The notes beneath the pieces are model-generated. The model searched no databases and was not told where the DNA came from. It was given only the letters and a program-made list of their open reading frames with translations. Positions 55,489 to 64,000 of a stretch of 64,000 nucleotides of DNA are shown piece after piece. This DNA comes from Helianthus annuus (Eukaryota > Streptophyta > Magnoliopsida > Asterales > Asteraceae): NCBI RefSeq assembly GCF_002127325.2, contig NC_035444.2, positions 83,813,675 to 83,877,674 on the forward strand, given 5' to 3'. The position numbers and the translations under genes are program-made. Each line of letters begins with the position of its first letter. Position 1 is the stretch's first letter.

Positions 55489-56650
55489 GTCTTTTTTTCA
55501 TGTTCACGGGCACCCTTCCATTTGGTATACCCATTAAAGAGTTTACCAATTCTTCATTTATATGTATGGTATGGTTGCCAACGTTTAGGGTGGTTGTCTT
55601 TTCATTATAATTTTCAACCAACCAGTATGCAAGCATTGTCGGTACGATGTCTATCTTCAACTTTAGTGTAGCACCAAACCCCATTTGGTGTACTGTCTTT
55701 CTTTGGTTTTCGTTTAGATTCGTAAACCAACCAGTCAAGTTTGTAAGTTTTACTCTTGACAAGATCCTAGCCCCACTGAACTCATGATATGGTTCTTCCT
55801 CAACCTCCACATTCTGACTTAATGCCTTTCTCTTATTGGCATTTTGGGCCTTTCAAGTATGCATATTTATTCTCAATCTTAACCTCTCTTCGCCTATAAA
55901 AAATGATTTCATGGCGTTTTAATAGTATAATTTAACATAACTATGATACATTTATGCCGTTTTATAAATCAATAAGAGATTATAGATGTTGAACAACTCA
56001 ATAAAAGTTAAATGGCGTTTATAACAGAATCCATACATTTTTTGGCGTTTAGTAACAAAGCTATGACAGGATTCATGTGTTGTGGCCTTTAGTAATAAAC
56101 GATACATATTTTGGCGTTTTGGCAACAAAGTATGAAAGTGTATTTTTACATCACGAAAAGTAGCATTTTGTGTACCATGTCCTCTTGTTGTCTTCTTTCG
56201 TTGCTCGTTCGTTTTTTGGCGTTTTGGAGCAGATGACCCTTCCCCGTCCCCCCTTGTAGAAACTGCAAATTTTTGTTAAAATTAGAACGGCAAAAGCAGC
56301 ATAAACTAGCACAATGTAAATCGAAGTTAACTCACTATGTTTTTTTCCTCTGGATCTGGTTTGATCTTTCGACGCCATACTTTTTGTTGTTTCGCGTTTT
56401 CTAGGGTTTTCGCGTTTTACGTTGGTTTTGGGGAGCTTTTTCTAGGAAGTATATATGTTTCGGTCAGGCTTTGATGTGTTTTGTATATGGACATTTACCT
56501 TTATGCCGCTATGGAAGCGCGCCACACTAATAAAAGTGATGTTATTTACGAAAATGCCACTGCGTCTTGTAGTCCATAGATTGTTTTGATCTGACGGTTC
56601 CTAATCGTTCTCACTGTTCTCACACTTTTAGTCATTCTCTCTAAATCCCG

Positions 56651-56656
<6 letters not shown>

Positions 56657-56685
<29 letters not shown>

Positions 56686-57157
56686 ATAATAATTAGTTAT
56701 CTACGCAATTTAATGTTGAACAGGTCAACTCGAAACACACACGAACCCAACTCGATTTTAATTTTTAAGTGTCTCACACAAACACGAATCAAATCAAATC
56801 AAATCAAATCATATCTATGGTTGTGTAGAGTTCGGGTCCACCTATTCAATTTTAGATATTTTATTATAGTCGGGATTGACTTGATGGGCAAAGTGAATTG
56901 TGACATACATCAAGCAAGTTACGAGGTACGAAAGTACACATTTGTTTGAATTGTTATAATTCAAAGTATTTGGGCGGAGCCTGTAATCAAAGGGGATTCC
57001 AATGGGGTAATGCCCCTTTGGCAGGCAACGGAGGCAGCGCCCCTAGGAGCAGGGTCTACCGTATTCCTGAGTTAAAAGAAAAGTAAAGGTTTTATATATT
57101 AAAAATGTTTTCTTTCCAAAACTCTCTAGTTTGGAAGGATTAAAAATGAAGAACATA
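56657..57157. other. Intergenic spacer with TA microsatellite
   Basis: (TA)n from 56656 to about 56682 followed by (ATA)n, a short CAAAT repeat near 56786-56812, and no gene. GGCGGAGCCTG near 56972 is possibly the end of an unidentified small element. Confidence 0.5.
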
Positions 57158-57443
57158 GAGTAAATTACTTTTTGAGTCTCTGTGTTTTAGTGGTTTTAAC
57201 CACTTGAGTCCAATTTCAAAAAGTTTAGCGCCCTGAGTCCCTAATCATTCATTTTATAACGTTTTGAGTCCCTATATTTTAAAGGTTTTAACCACATGAG
57301 TCCAAAATCAAACGTACAACTGTTTAAAGTTGGACTCAAATGTTATAAAAAGAGTGATTAGGGATCTTGGGCATTAAATTTTTTAATTTTGTACTCAAAT
57401 GGTTAAAACCACAAAAAAATAGAGACTCAAAAGTAATTTACTC
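57158..57443. mobile_element. MULE-type MITE
   Basis: 286 bp, nearly one large hairpin. Ends GAGTAAATTACTTTTTGAGT and, from the right, GAGTAAATTACTTTTGAGTC. The 9-bp duplication AAGAACATA (57149-57157) and AAGAAAATA (57444-57452) has one mismatch. Confidence 0.82.
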
Positions 57444-57454
57444 AAGAAAATAAG

Positions 57455-58715
57455 GCACCAAAACAGGTAATATACGAGCTTGAAAGACTTAGAAGGGAGT
57501 TCCTATGGGGGGTGTCAGCAGAACAGGACCGAATCAGTTGGGTGGCGTGGTGTAACGTTATGAAACCAAAAGTATTGGGTGGGATTTGGGTTGGCTCGCT
57601 AAGAGAGACAAACGTGGCTATGCTAGGAAAATGGTGGTGGCATTTCAAGACGGACACCAACGGTATTTGGAGAAAAATCATATGGAGTTTGCATCAGAGT
57701 AACAGGAACTGGAACTTTATTCCTGTAAGATTGTCGGCATCTGGCCTGTGGCGACAAGTGGCCAAGATTGCGAAAGAACTTCTGGAATTGGGGATTGACA
57801 TCAAAAAATTGTTTCGGGTGTCTCTTGGAAATGGAAGAGAAGTAAGTTTTTGACATGAATGTTGGGCTTTTGACGCACCTCTAAAAGAGGTTTTCCAGCG
57901 CTGTATGGGTTGGAGCAGAAAAAATACATCAAGGTTGAAGAAAGATTAAAAGTGGAAAATGGTGTGTATAAGTTGTTTTTTCAGTGGAGCCGAGAGCCAA
58001 ATAGCGAGGAGGAAAAAAGGAATTAGAGTGCCTATACTCTATTATGTGTTTAGTTTCAGAATCGAGCAGCGAAGACAAGTGGATATGGGTTCTAAATGAT
58101 CGGGGCTAGTTCTCGGTTCGGAGTTTGAGGGAGCGAATGCAATACACAAATGGTAATGGGGCAGAAACGTCCTTCTGCTGGAATAGTTGGACGTCGATAA
58201 AAGTTAACTTTTTGTCTTTGAGGTTAAACTTGGACCGACTTCCAACAAAGACAGCATTATCCAGGAGAAATGTTCGTCTTACAAACACCCGGTGCAGTTT
58301 CTGTGACAATTATGAGGAGACAACACGCAGGTGGTTTGGGATCATGTGGCACAATGGTGTAAAATACCATCTTTGTTTTTATTTGGAGCCAGTGATATAT
58401 TAAAGATACGGGATTATGTTAGTGGATCAAAAAGGTGGAAAAAGGCAATTTACTCAGTAATGCAAACAACAATCTCGTGCATATGGAGATCGCGGAACGA
58501 ACTCGTCTTTAATGCGAAGCGTCCAAACGTAGAGAGGGTGATGGAGGAAATCAGAGTTATGGCATTTTTATGGTTGAAAAATCGAGCTAAGGCATCAAGG
58601 CTTACATGGGAACAATGGAGGAATTTTGATCTGGCATGTTTGGGTGTATAATGTTGTGCTAACTTTGGTTAGCTTTTATATAATGAAATGTGTTTTGTTA
58701 GTCGTTAAAAAAAAA
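57455..58715 (+). pseudogene. 5'-truncated LINE: C-terminal end of ORF2 with poly-A tail
   Basis: The first frame starts APKQVIYELERLRREFLWGV, the C-terminal reverse-transcriptase region of plant L1-type LINEs, then GGIWVGSLRETNVAMLGKWWW. After a frame break, 58125-58403 is a zf-RVT zinc-binding region (LRLNLDRLPTKTALSRRNV, then CSFCDNYEETTRRW). It lacks the usual histidine/cysteine end, which points to a small deletion. The last fragment ends NFDLACLGV. A short tail of A residues at about 58706-58715 marks the 3' end. ORF1, endonuclease and most of the reverse transcriptase are absent, as usual for incomplete reverse transcription. Confidence 0.83.
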
Positions 58716-58766
58716 AGAGAAGTTTTCCTTCCATTTCTCTCCATTCCTTCCTCAACAAAACCTTAA

Positions 58767-60840
58767 GGCTATAGGGTATGGGGGACGTCCCCCACCCCGT
58801 CGAGGTCCGGCGACGCCGGCACAACGTGCCGCCCCCCTCCCGTCCCGTCCTCAACGTCGAGATGTTGCCGTTGGCGACGAAGCAATTATTGTGGGCCCCC
58901 AGTCAAATGTAGCCGTTTAAATAAAAAAAAATTCTCATTTAATTCAAAAAGGCAACGGTTATATTTAAAAAAAATACCCATTTCACTCCCACTTTTATAA
59001 ATACTCACCTCTTTTACACCATTTTTCACAACTTTTCACCCACTACAATCTCATATCTCTCTCACATTTTATAACCCCTCTTCCCTTTTTATAAAAACTC
59101 ATCAATTTTTATATCATTTTTTACCCACTACCACCCCATGTCTCTCTCAAAAATTACCATGGCTTCACCTTCTTCCATTTCTTCATCTTCTTCGTCTACG
59201 TGATATTCATCATCTTCGGAAGATGATGCAATTATGCACAACATGATTATGAACGCGGCTCAGGTCTTTATGGCGGGTGATGAAGCGTTGTCCCAACGGC
59301 TAACTAGACGAGCAAAATTTAAACGAGACCAAGAAGGTACTTTACTATTTTTTCCTTATGTTTTATATAGATTTGAAAATGTATTTTATAATTAATTTCA
59401 TTTATGTTTCGTTTTAAATTTATAGCCGCCCACGATAAACTAGTAGCCGATTATTTTGCCGACGAACCCGTGTACCCAGCCGAGATTTTTCGACGTTGGT
59501 TCCGCATGAGTCGTCCATTTTTTTTTACGTATCGCAGGCGACATGGCCTAGTCTGATCCGTTTTTTACACTGCGAAACGACGCTAGGGGGCAAAAGGGGT
59601 TTCAGTAATTTACAAAAATATACGTTGGCCATTCACCAACTGGCATATGGTTACGCACCGATGCATTAGACGAGTATATAAGGATGTCTGAAAGAACCGC
59701 ACGTCTATGTTTGCACAAGTTTTGCGAATGGGTTGTCAAATTGTATAGCAAGAGATACCTGCGGAAACCAAACGCAAACGACGTTCAAAAATTATATCAA
59801 GCACACGAACAGAGACATGGTTTCCCAGGAATGCTCGGGAGTATTGATTGCATGCACTGGCCGTGGCAGAACTGCACAGTTTCCTAGCAAGGTCAGTATA
59901 CTAGGGGAGATCATTGACATCCGACTATTATTCTAGAGGCTGTTGTGTCACAGGATCTCTAGATCTGACATGCTTTTTTTGGTCTACCTGGTCCGCTCAA
60001 TGATCTTAACATCATATACCAGTCACAGATATTTGAGGATGTAGTGGCGGGTACAGGTCCAGACACAAGTTTTACGGTTTCGGGGGTGGAATACAGGTGA
60101 GGTTACAACCTAGCCGATGGAATATACCCAACGTACTCGACAATCGTTAAAACTATTCCGCACCCGACAGACGAAAAAAGAAAAAAATCTGCGAAGTATC
60201 AAGAGGGTGCGAGAAAAGCTATTGAACGGGTTTTTGGTGTTCTACAAAAAAAATGGCAAATCATTGAACATCCAGCTCGTTCGGCTACACCAAAGAGGTT
60301 ACGACACATTATATACGCTTGTATCATCTTTCATAACATGATCATTGAAGACGAAGGTAGAGCGATATGCGAGTACGACGAAAACGCGTCTACTGGAAAT
60401 TCTGTTCCAGTTAGTGGGGAACAACAAGATTTGAACATGTTCGCTCTACGTAACGAGTACACACATCATAAGGTGGAGTACATTTGGAACAACGCTCAAA
60501 ACGAACCCGACGACGACATGGAAGACGAAGACTAGTAGCTTATTTTAATATATTAGGATTTTTTTAAGTTTTTGTTTTTTTTAGTTTATTTTTTTAAGTT
60601 TATGTTTTTTTTTAAGTTTATGTAACGTGTTTTTAATATTAATGAAAATATTTTGTTAGTTTATTTGTTAAATGTTAAAAAAAAGTAAAAGATTAAAAAA
60701 AACATAAAGGTGATGGAGTAGGATTATCTAGGACCATACCCTCTAGTTTTGTGGAATGAACCATACTTGGGAGGACTATGACGTGTCACCTACGCGACGG
60801 ATCATCCTCCCTTGAAAGACCATCACCATACCCTCTAGCC
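58767..60840 (+). mobile_element. PIF/Harbinger transposon
   Basis: Ends GGCTATAGGGTATGGGG and, from the right, GGCTAGAGGGTATGGTGATG. They are flanked by TAA at 58764-58766 and 60841-60843. It contains one transposase pseudogene. The GC-rich subterminal part (about 58790-58880) resembles the interior of the element at 11744-14705, which may be its non-autonomous relative. Confidence 0.85.
59159..60535 (+). pseudogene. Harbinger (HARBI1/ALP1-like) transposase
   Basis: The first exon-like part (59159-59335) is Ser-rich, then RLTRRAKFKRDQE, with an intron-like gap (59336-59424). After an acceptor TTTATAG come AHDKLVADYFADEPVYPAEIFRRWFRMSR, then SERTARLCLHKFCEWVV, then the first catalytic-Asp motif FPGMLGSIDCMHW. 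A later segment has NGFLVFYKKNG, and the end carries the Glu-containing stretch FITNMIIEDEGRAICEYDE-like (60330-60380). Stops (for example near 59203, 59560 and 59885) and frame changes show it is dead. Family members cut and reinsert PIF elements at TWA targets. Confidence 0.8.
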
Positions 60841-61621
60841 TAACAAAACGAACAAGACTTTTTTTTTTTTTATATCTTTCCAAATCGATTGTTTTAAATG
60901 AAACTTGTGAACACAACGTAATTAGAATTTTGATGACATCTCCTTGGTTCATTCGAATTCGTCAGGCACAAATACTAAAGTTTGATTTTTGTATCCGATT
61001 GAATGAATGAATTATTCGAGATTATTATTTACAAAATCGCCCCAAGACTCAAAAGAGATTTTAGCATCCCCTCTTGCGATTACTACTCGACATACTCCAT
61101 ACACTCCTGCTTTATTGATGATTTAAAACCCTAACCCCAAATACCAACAACGCAGGCATCTTCAAGTCCATTTTTCCTACACCAAATTCAGGCTAATCAT
61201 CCCAACATATCTATCTGTAAGTTCGTTTCAATTTTCAAACTGTTATATTATAGTTTTTACACATGATTTGTAGCCTGTTTATTCAACCCCTTCTAAGTAA
61301 AAATCCCATCTTTTTTTACTGCACACCAAGTGTTCGACAAAATGCCATTGGAGTTTGTTTCCTACAGCAGCTAAACTCAAGCATCTGTGCATTACAGCAA
61401 TCAACTAGTAACAGTAAAAACCTCTCAGAAGTGTCTACTAACTATTCTTTAGTACCCAAATAATGAAAACAAAGTTGTTCATGGCTTTAAAACTAATGTT
61501 TAGTGCAGTTTTTGTTATTTACTTATTATGATGATTTAAGTGGAACATCCGGGCCTGTGTTATACTGTTTATAGTTTCGCTAAATATTGATTTTGTTAAG
61601 GCATTCGGATTTCTTGCAGCA
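60841..61621 (+). promoter_or_regulatory. Promoter, 5' UTR and 5' UTR intron of the diflavin reductase gene
   Basis: No ORF. The transcript probably starts near 61100. A leader (CCTAACCCCAAATACC...) runs to a donor at about 61216 (TATCT|GTAAGTTCG). An intron of about 400 bp ends at TTCTTGCAG (61611-61619), two bases before the ATG. The Harbinger element ends at 60840. Confidence 0.55.
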
Positions 61622-63765
61622 ATGCAGAAAACTCGGCCTTTGTTGATTCTATATGCCACTGAAACGGGCAACGCGTTAGATGCTGCGGAACGATTAGGCC
61701 GTGAAGCTGAAAGAAGAGGTTGCCCCGTTCGTGTACTTTCCTTGGACGAATTTGATCCGGTAAGTTAAGCTTATGAACAGGGCCTACTTTCGTCTTCGAG
61801 ATTGCCATACTGGTTTTGAATTATTTAGTTCCTGCATTTTGTTTATGTAAATGGTTCAGCGATGAAGTTATGTGGTAACACCAATGTTCTCAACTTACAC
61901 ACGGACGTATATATTACATGCGTTTGTGGGAATCGGGTTATAGTTTGTAGTTGTAGGTTACTTGACTGATGTTGGTACACATGGTTATTTCTCTACTCTC
62001 TTTGAATGTTAAGTAGGGCAACATTTGGAGTTATAAAATTATGCAAACATTCCAAAAATATAGATGCAAGTTATCAACGTTTGAAGAGGTTCCAGATGAT
62101 TTGTTTATTTGAAAACACTCAATAATAATGTCACATGTTAGATTCAAACATAGTTGTTAATAGCGGCTATAGCGACCGCTATAGCACGCTATGTAGCCAT
62201 GCGACGTAGTGTCGCTATCTATGCAGTTAATGCGGAAAAATATCGGTTATCGGTCAAGGAGCGATATATGAGATATCGTTTATCGCGGTGAGATATCGGT
62301 GAGATATCGGTAATTTCTAATATCATGCATAAGTATATATATTTATATTTATATTCATATCTAGAGCCTATATATATACTAGAAGTCTAATATCATGCAT
62401 AAATATATATATTTATATATATACAAGAGGTGGTAGAAAGTCTAGGTGTGGGAATGAAAGTCTCAAAAGGTGCTAAATACTTTGTCCCACATTGGTGTGG
62501 GGACAAAGTGAGTGGGTGTTTATAAGGTAAAGCATTTACTACTCCATTATAGCTTTATGACATGTTTTACCACAAGTCCTACCCGCGCGCGCAGGGGGGG
62601 TGCAAAAAATGGGTTTCTGAGCTGGAAATTTGGTTGAACTCGTGCGTGCCCGCGCATCCTGCGGACACGAATGCAGCTTTGAAACCCGGGGTACCGCGTG
62701 AGGCAGTTTTTACACCATATTTAGCTTCGTTTTTTTGCTGAAATCCAGAAAAAATTGGCCCAGCAGCTTTACATTCGTTTTTTTTTGCTGAAATCCAGAA
62801 AAAATTGGCCCAGCCGAGATATCGCCGAGACAACCGATACGAATTTGCAAGATATCGGCCGATATTTCGGCGTTGACCACCGATATTATCGTTGACCGAT
62901 ATATGACCGATATCGGAAACCGATATTTTGGTGACGGGCCGATAACCGAGATATCGCCGAGATATCACCGAGATATCGCCGAGATTAACTGCATAGGTCG
63001 CTATATGGGTCATAGCGATAAATAGCGAAGATAGCAACTTTTTTTTTTTTTTTTGATGTAAATAGCAATTAGATATAGCTATAAAATAGCTGGATTTATA
63101 GGTTTTTGTTAAATATACATGTAAAATAGCATATATACAAGGGTATTTTGATGTAATATACATATAAAAATTTTCAAAATTCTTTTTTCTAGTGTAATCG
63201 CTATTTTTAAAATAGCCGTCGCTATTCGCTACGTAGCCTATAGGTGCCTTGTCGCTATTTGTCGCTATTCGCTATCGACAACTATGGATTCAAAAGCATT
63301 GTTTATTTTATATGGCATACAAATTGCTTGCATAACTAATGACCTTTGTCTATTGGTAATTTCTGGAACAACAAACGAGTATTTAAGCGTATAGTGTTAT
63401 TTGTATTAACCAACGGGTTTTGTCTCTATTATGCATACTGCTTGTGGACTCCACTAGAGCTCTTTACCTTACGAGAAATTTGTAATTTTTGTCGTCTCCA
63501 CAACTGGACAAGGCGACACTCCAAACCCCATGAAGGTTGGTTTTTACTAGCACATCAAGTTTTAACTTTTTATTATTAGAGTTTTACCGTGTTTTTTTTC
63601 CTGATTTTTTTTACCATCTTTAGGCATTTTGGACATTTCTTTTGCAAAGAAGTTTAGGTCAACAATGGCTAGAAAACACACATTATGCGGTCTTTGGATT
63701 GGGCGATTCAGGTTACCAGAAATACAATGTAAGCTATTTAGTTAGTTATTGATACATTAATGTTT

Positions 63766-63804
<39 letters not shown>

Positions 63805-63954
63805 TTGTTGTTGTTGTTTAATTACGATTGCTAAAAACTTACATGTGTGTATTTGGTTTCAGTTTGTGGCAAAAAAGCTTGAAAAAAGACTCGCAGATCT
63901 CGGTGGAACCGCTGTTATTGAAAAAGGTTTAGGAGACGATCAACATCCTTCAGG
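61622..63954 (+). CDS. ATR3: NADPH-dependent diflavin oxidoreductase (ATR3/TAH18), N-terminal exons
   Basis: Exons 61622-61759, 63458-63535, 63624-63728 and 63863-63954 are joined by GT-AG introns, and the gene continues outside the window. The exons give the flavodoxin-like FMN domain. It starts MQKTRPLLILYATETGNAL, with the phosphate-binding loop TETGN at residues 13-17, STTGQGD at 60-66 and GLGDSGY at 97-103, then EKGLGDDQHPSG. The whole protein of about 600 residues also has FAD and NADPH domains and, in the cytosol, passes electrons from NADPH to Dre2/CIAPIN1 for Fe-S cluster assembly. The GLGDDQHPSG end fits this family better than P450 reductase, and there is no membrane anchor. The first coding intron of 1.7 kb holds nested MITEs. 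A 5' UTR intron ends two bases before the ATG. Confidence 0.92.
62219..62996. mobile_element. Second hAT-like element nested in the MITE
   Basis: Perfect 13-bp inverted ends CTATGCAGTTAAT and ATTAACTGCATAG. 8-bp duplication GTCGCTAT at 62211-62218 and 62997-63004. The interior is full of GATATCGG and CCGAGATATC, largely palindromic. Confidence 0.9.
62425..62815 (+). repeat. Truncated Copia LTR fragment inside the nested element
   Basis: Contains TTTGTCCCACATTGGTGTGG, TTTATAAGG, ACATGTTTTACC and CCCGCGCGCGCAGGGGGGG in the same order as the LTR at 44543-45267. It then diverges. A duplication of TTTGCTGAAATCCAGAAAAA lies near its end (about 62735-62815). Confidence 0.75.
63755..63820. repeat. 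Poly-T and GTT microsatellite in an intron
   Basis: About 40 T followed by (GTTGTT)n, within the third coding intron (63729-63862) of the diflavin reductase gene. Confidence 0.9.
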
Positions 63955-64000
63955 GTATTTTTGTCACTTCCAATATGCTTACTGGAATCATGTGGAGTAT

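Larger units (their letters stand above)
39686..56378 (-). pseudogene. Ulp1-protease-domain gene of the MULE, fragmented
   Basis: Minus strand. A likely first exon at 56378-56335 (MASKDQTRSRGKKH) ends at a GTGAGT donor, with a TTTGCAG acceptor near 56262. The conserved N-terminal region is at 55484-55840 (GWFTNLNENQRKTVHQMGFG, IVPTMLAYWLVENYN) and continues beyond the LTR at 51867-51460 (NWCSYIIQCLQHAKTAW). The middle is acidic and low-complexity, with repeated ENAI/ENAM. The C-terminal C48 cysteine protease region (40436-39686) has His in WGRHFYVV, Asp in VDVLDNSG and Cys in VIDCGIFAMRHME, the Ulp1 triad order. Such domains cleave SUMO-like isopeptide bonds. Here the cargo role is unknown. 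Three insertions and several stops inactivate it. A 27-bp tandem duplication lies at about 51783-51839. Confidence 0.75.
38975..56656 (-). mobile_element. 17.7-kb Ulp1-bearing Mutator-like element with three LTR insertions
   Basis: Inverted terminal repeats of about 51 bp (38975-39025 and 56606-56656) share TCGGGAT, AGAGAGA and AAAGTGTGAGAAC. Both ends abut TA microsatellites, so a 9-bp duplication cannot be read. The minus strand encodes a Ulp1-type protease protein. No MURA transposase was seen, so it is likely non-autonomous and of the Ulp1-carrying type known from plant MULEs. Later insertions are a solo LTR (42114-44323), a Copia element (44543-50639) and a solo LTR (51868-55488). Removing them leaves about 5.8 kb. 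Confidence 0.7.
62149..63286. mobile_element. hAT-like MITE (CATAGTTGTCAATAGCG family), copy 2
   Basis: Ends CATAGTTGTTAATAGCG and CGCTATCGACAACTATG. Perfect 8-bp duplication GATTCAAA at 62141-62148 and 63287-63294. It is the same family as 8848-9203 and closely similar outside the nested insertion, including the T-tract and GATGTAAATAGCAATTAG. Confidence 0.9.

Overview
The window is nuclear DNA of a flowering plant. The evidence is GT-AG introns, host proteins of plant type, and a dense, nested set of plant LTR retrotransposons (Copia and Gypsy), hAT, Mutator-like (MULE) and PIF/Harbinger elements. The Copia elements with extra ORFs after pol, and the Ulp1-protease-bearing element, are types I associate with Asteraceae. 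That family assignment is an inference from memory, not a search result.

Only two host genes are clear. The first (6683-9462, + strand, three coding exons) encodes a 93-residue twin CX9C protein of the CMC1 family, a cytochrome c oxidase assembly factor. The second (from 61622 to beyond the window end, + strand) is the N-terminal half of the flavodoxin domain of an NADPH-dependent diflavin oxidoreductase (ATR3/TAH18 type), the electron donor of cytosolic Fe-S assembly. A possible last exon of an unidentified gene lies at 4307-4411 (- strand). About 52 kb of almost continuous mobile DNA separates the two clear genes.

Layout. 1-4120: degraded SIRE/Maximus-like Copia on the - strand. 4620-6513: MULE with a hAT inside a hAT. 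6514-9600: CMC1-like gene with four small DNA transposons in its introns. 10197-11634: Tourist-like element holding a MULE with a 9-bp target duplication. 11744-14705: Harbinger-type element holding a 2.6-kb solo Gypsy LTR. 15376-38110: Tourist-like element containing a 21.9-kb Gypsy element (gag only, 15625-37483), whose 5' LTR is split by a complete 12.8-kb Copia element (18245-31027, - strand). 38975-56656: 17.7-kb Ulp1-type MULE interrupted by a solo LTR (42114-44323), a full Copia element (44543-50639) and another solo LTR (51868-55488). 57158-57443: MULE-type MITE. 57455-58715: LINE 3' fragment. 58767-60840: PIF/Harbinger element with a dead transposase. 61100-64000: diflavin reductase gene with nested MITEs in its first coding intron.

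Target-site duplications, read directly from the sequence, fix most boundaries and the order of insertion. Two points stand out. In the 12.8-kb Copia element, two accessory genes downstream of pol each have a separate TATA box 80-96 bp before the ATG, which suggests independently transcribed cargo. In the Ulp1 element, a short motif (A/T)TGGCGTTT recurs about 35 times in a single orientation, in coding and non-coding parts alike. All pol genes seen carry stops or frameshifts, so no element here looks autonomous.
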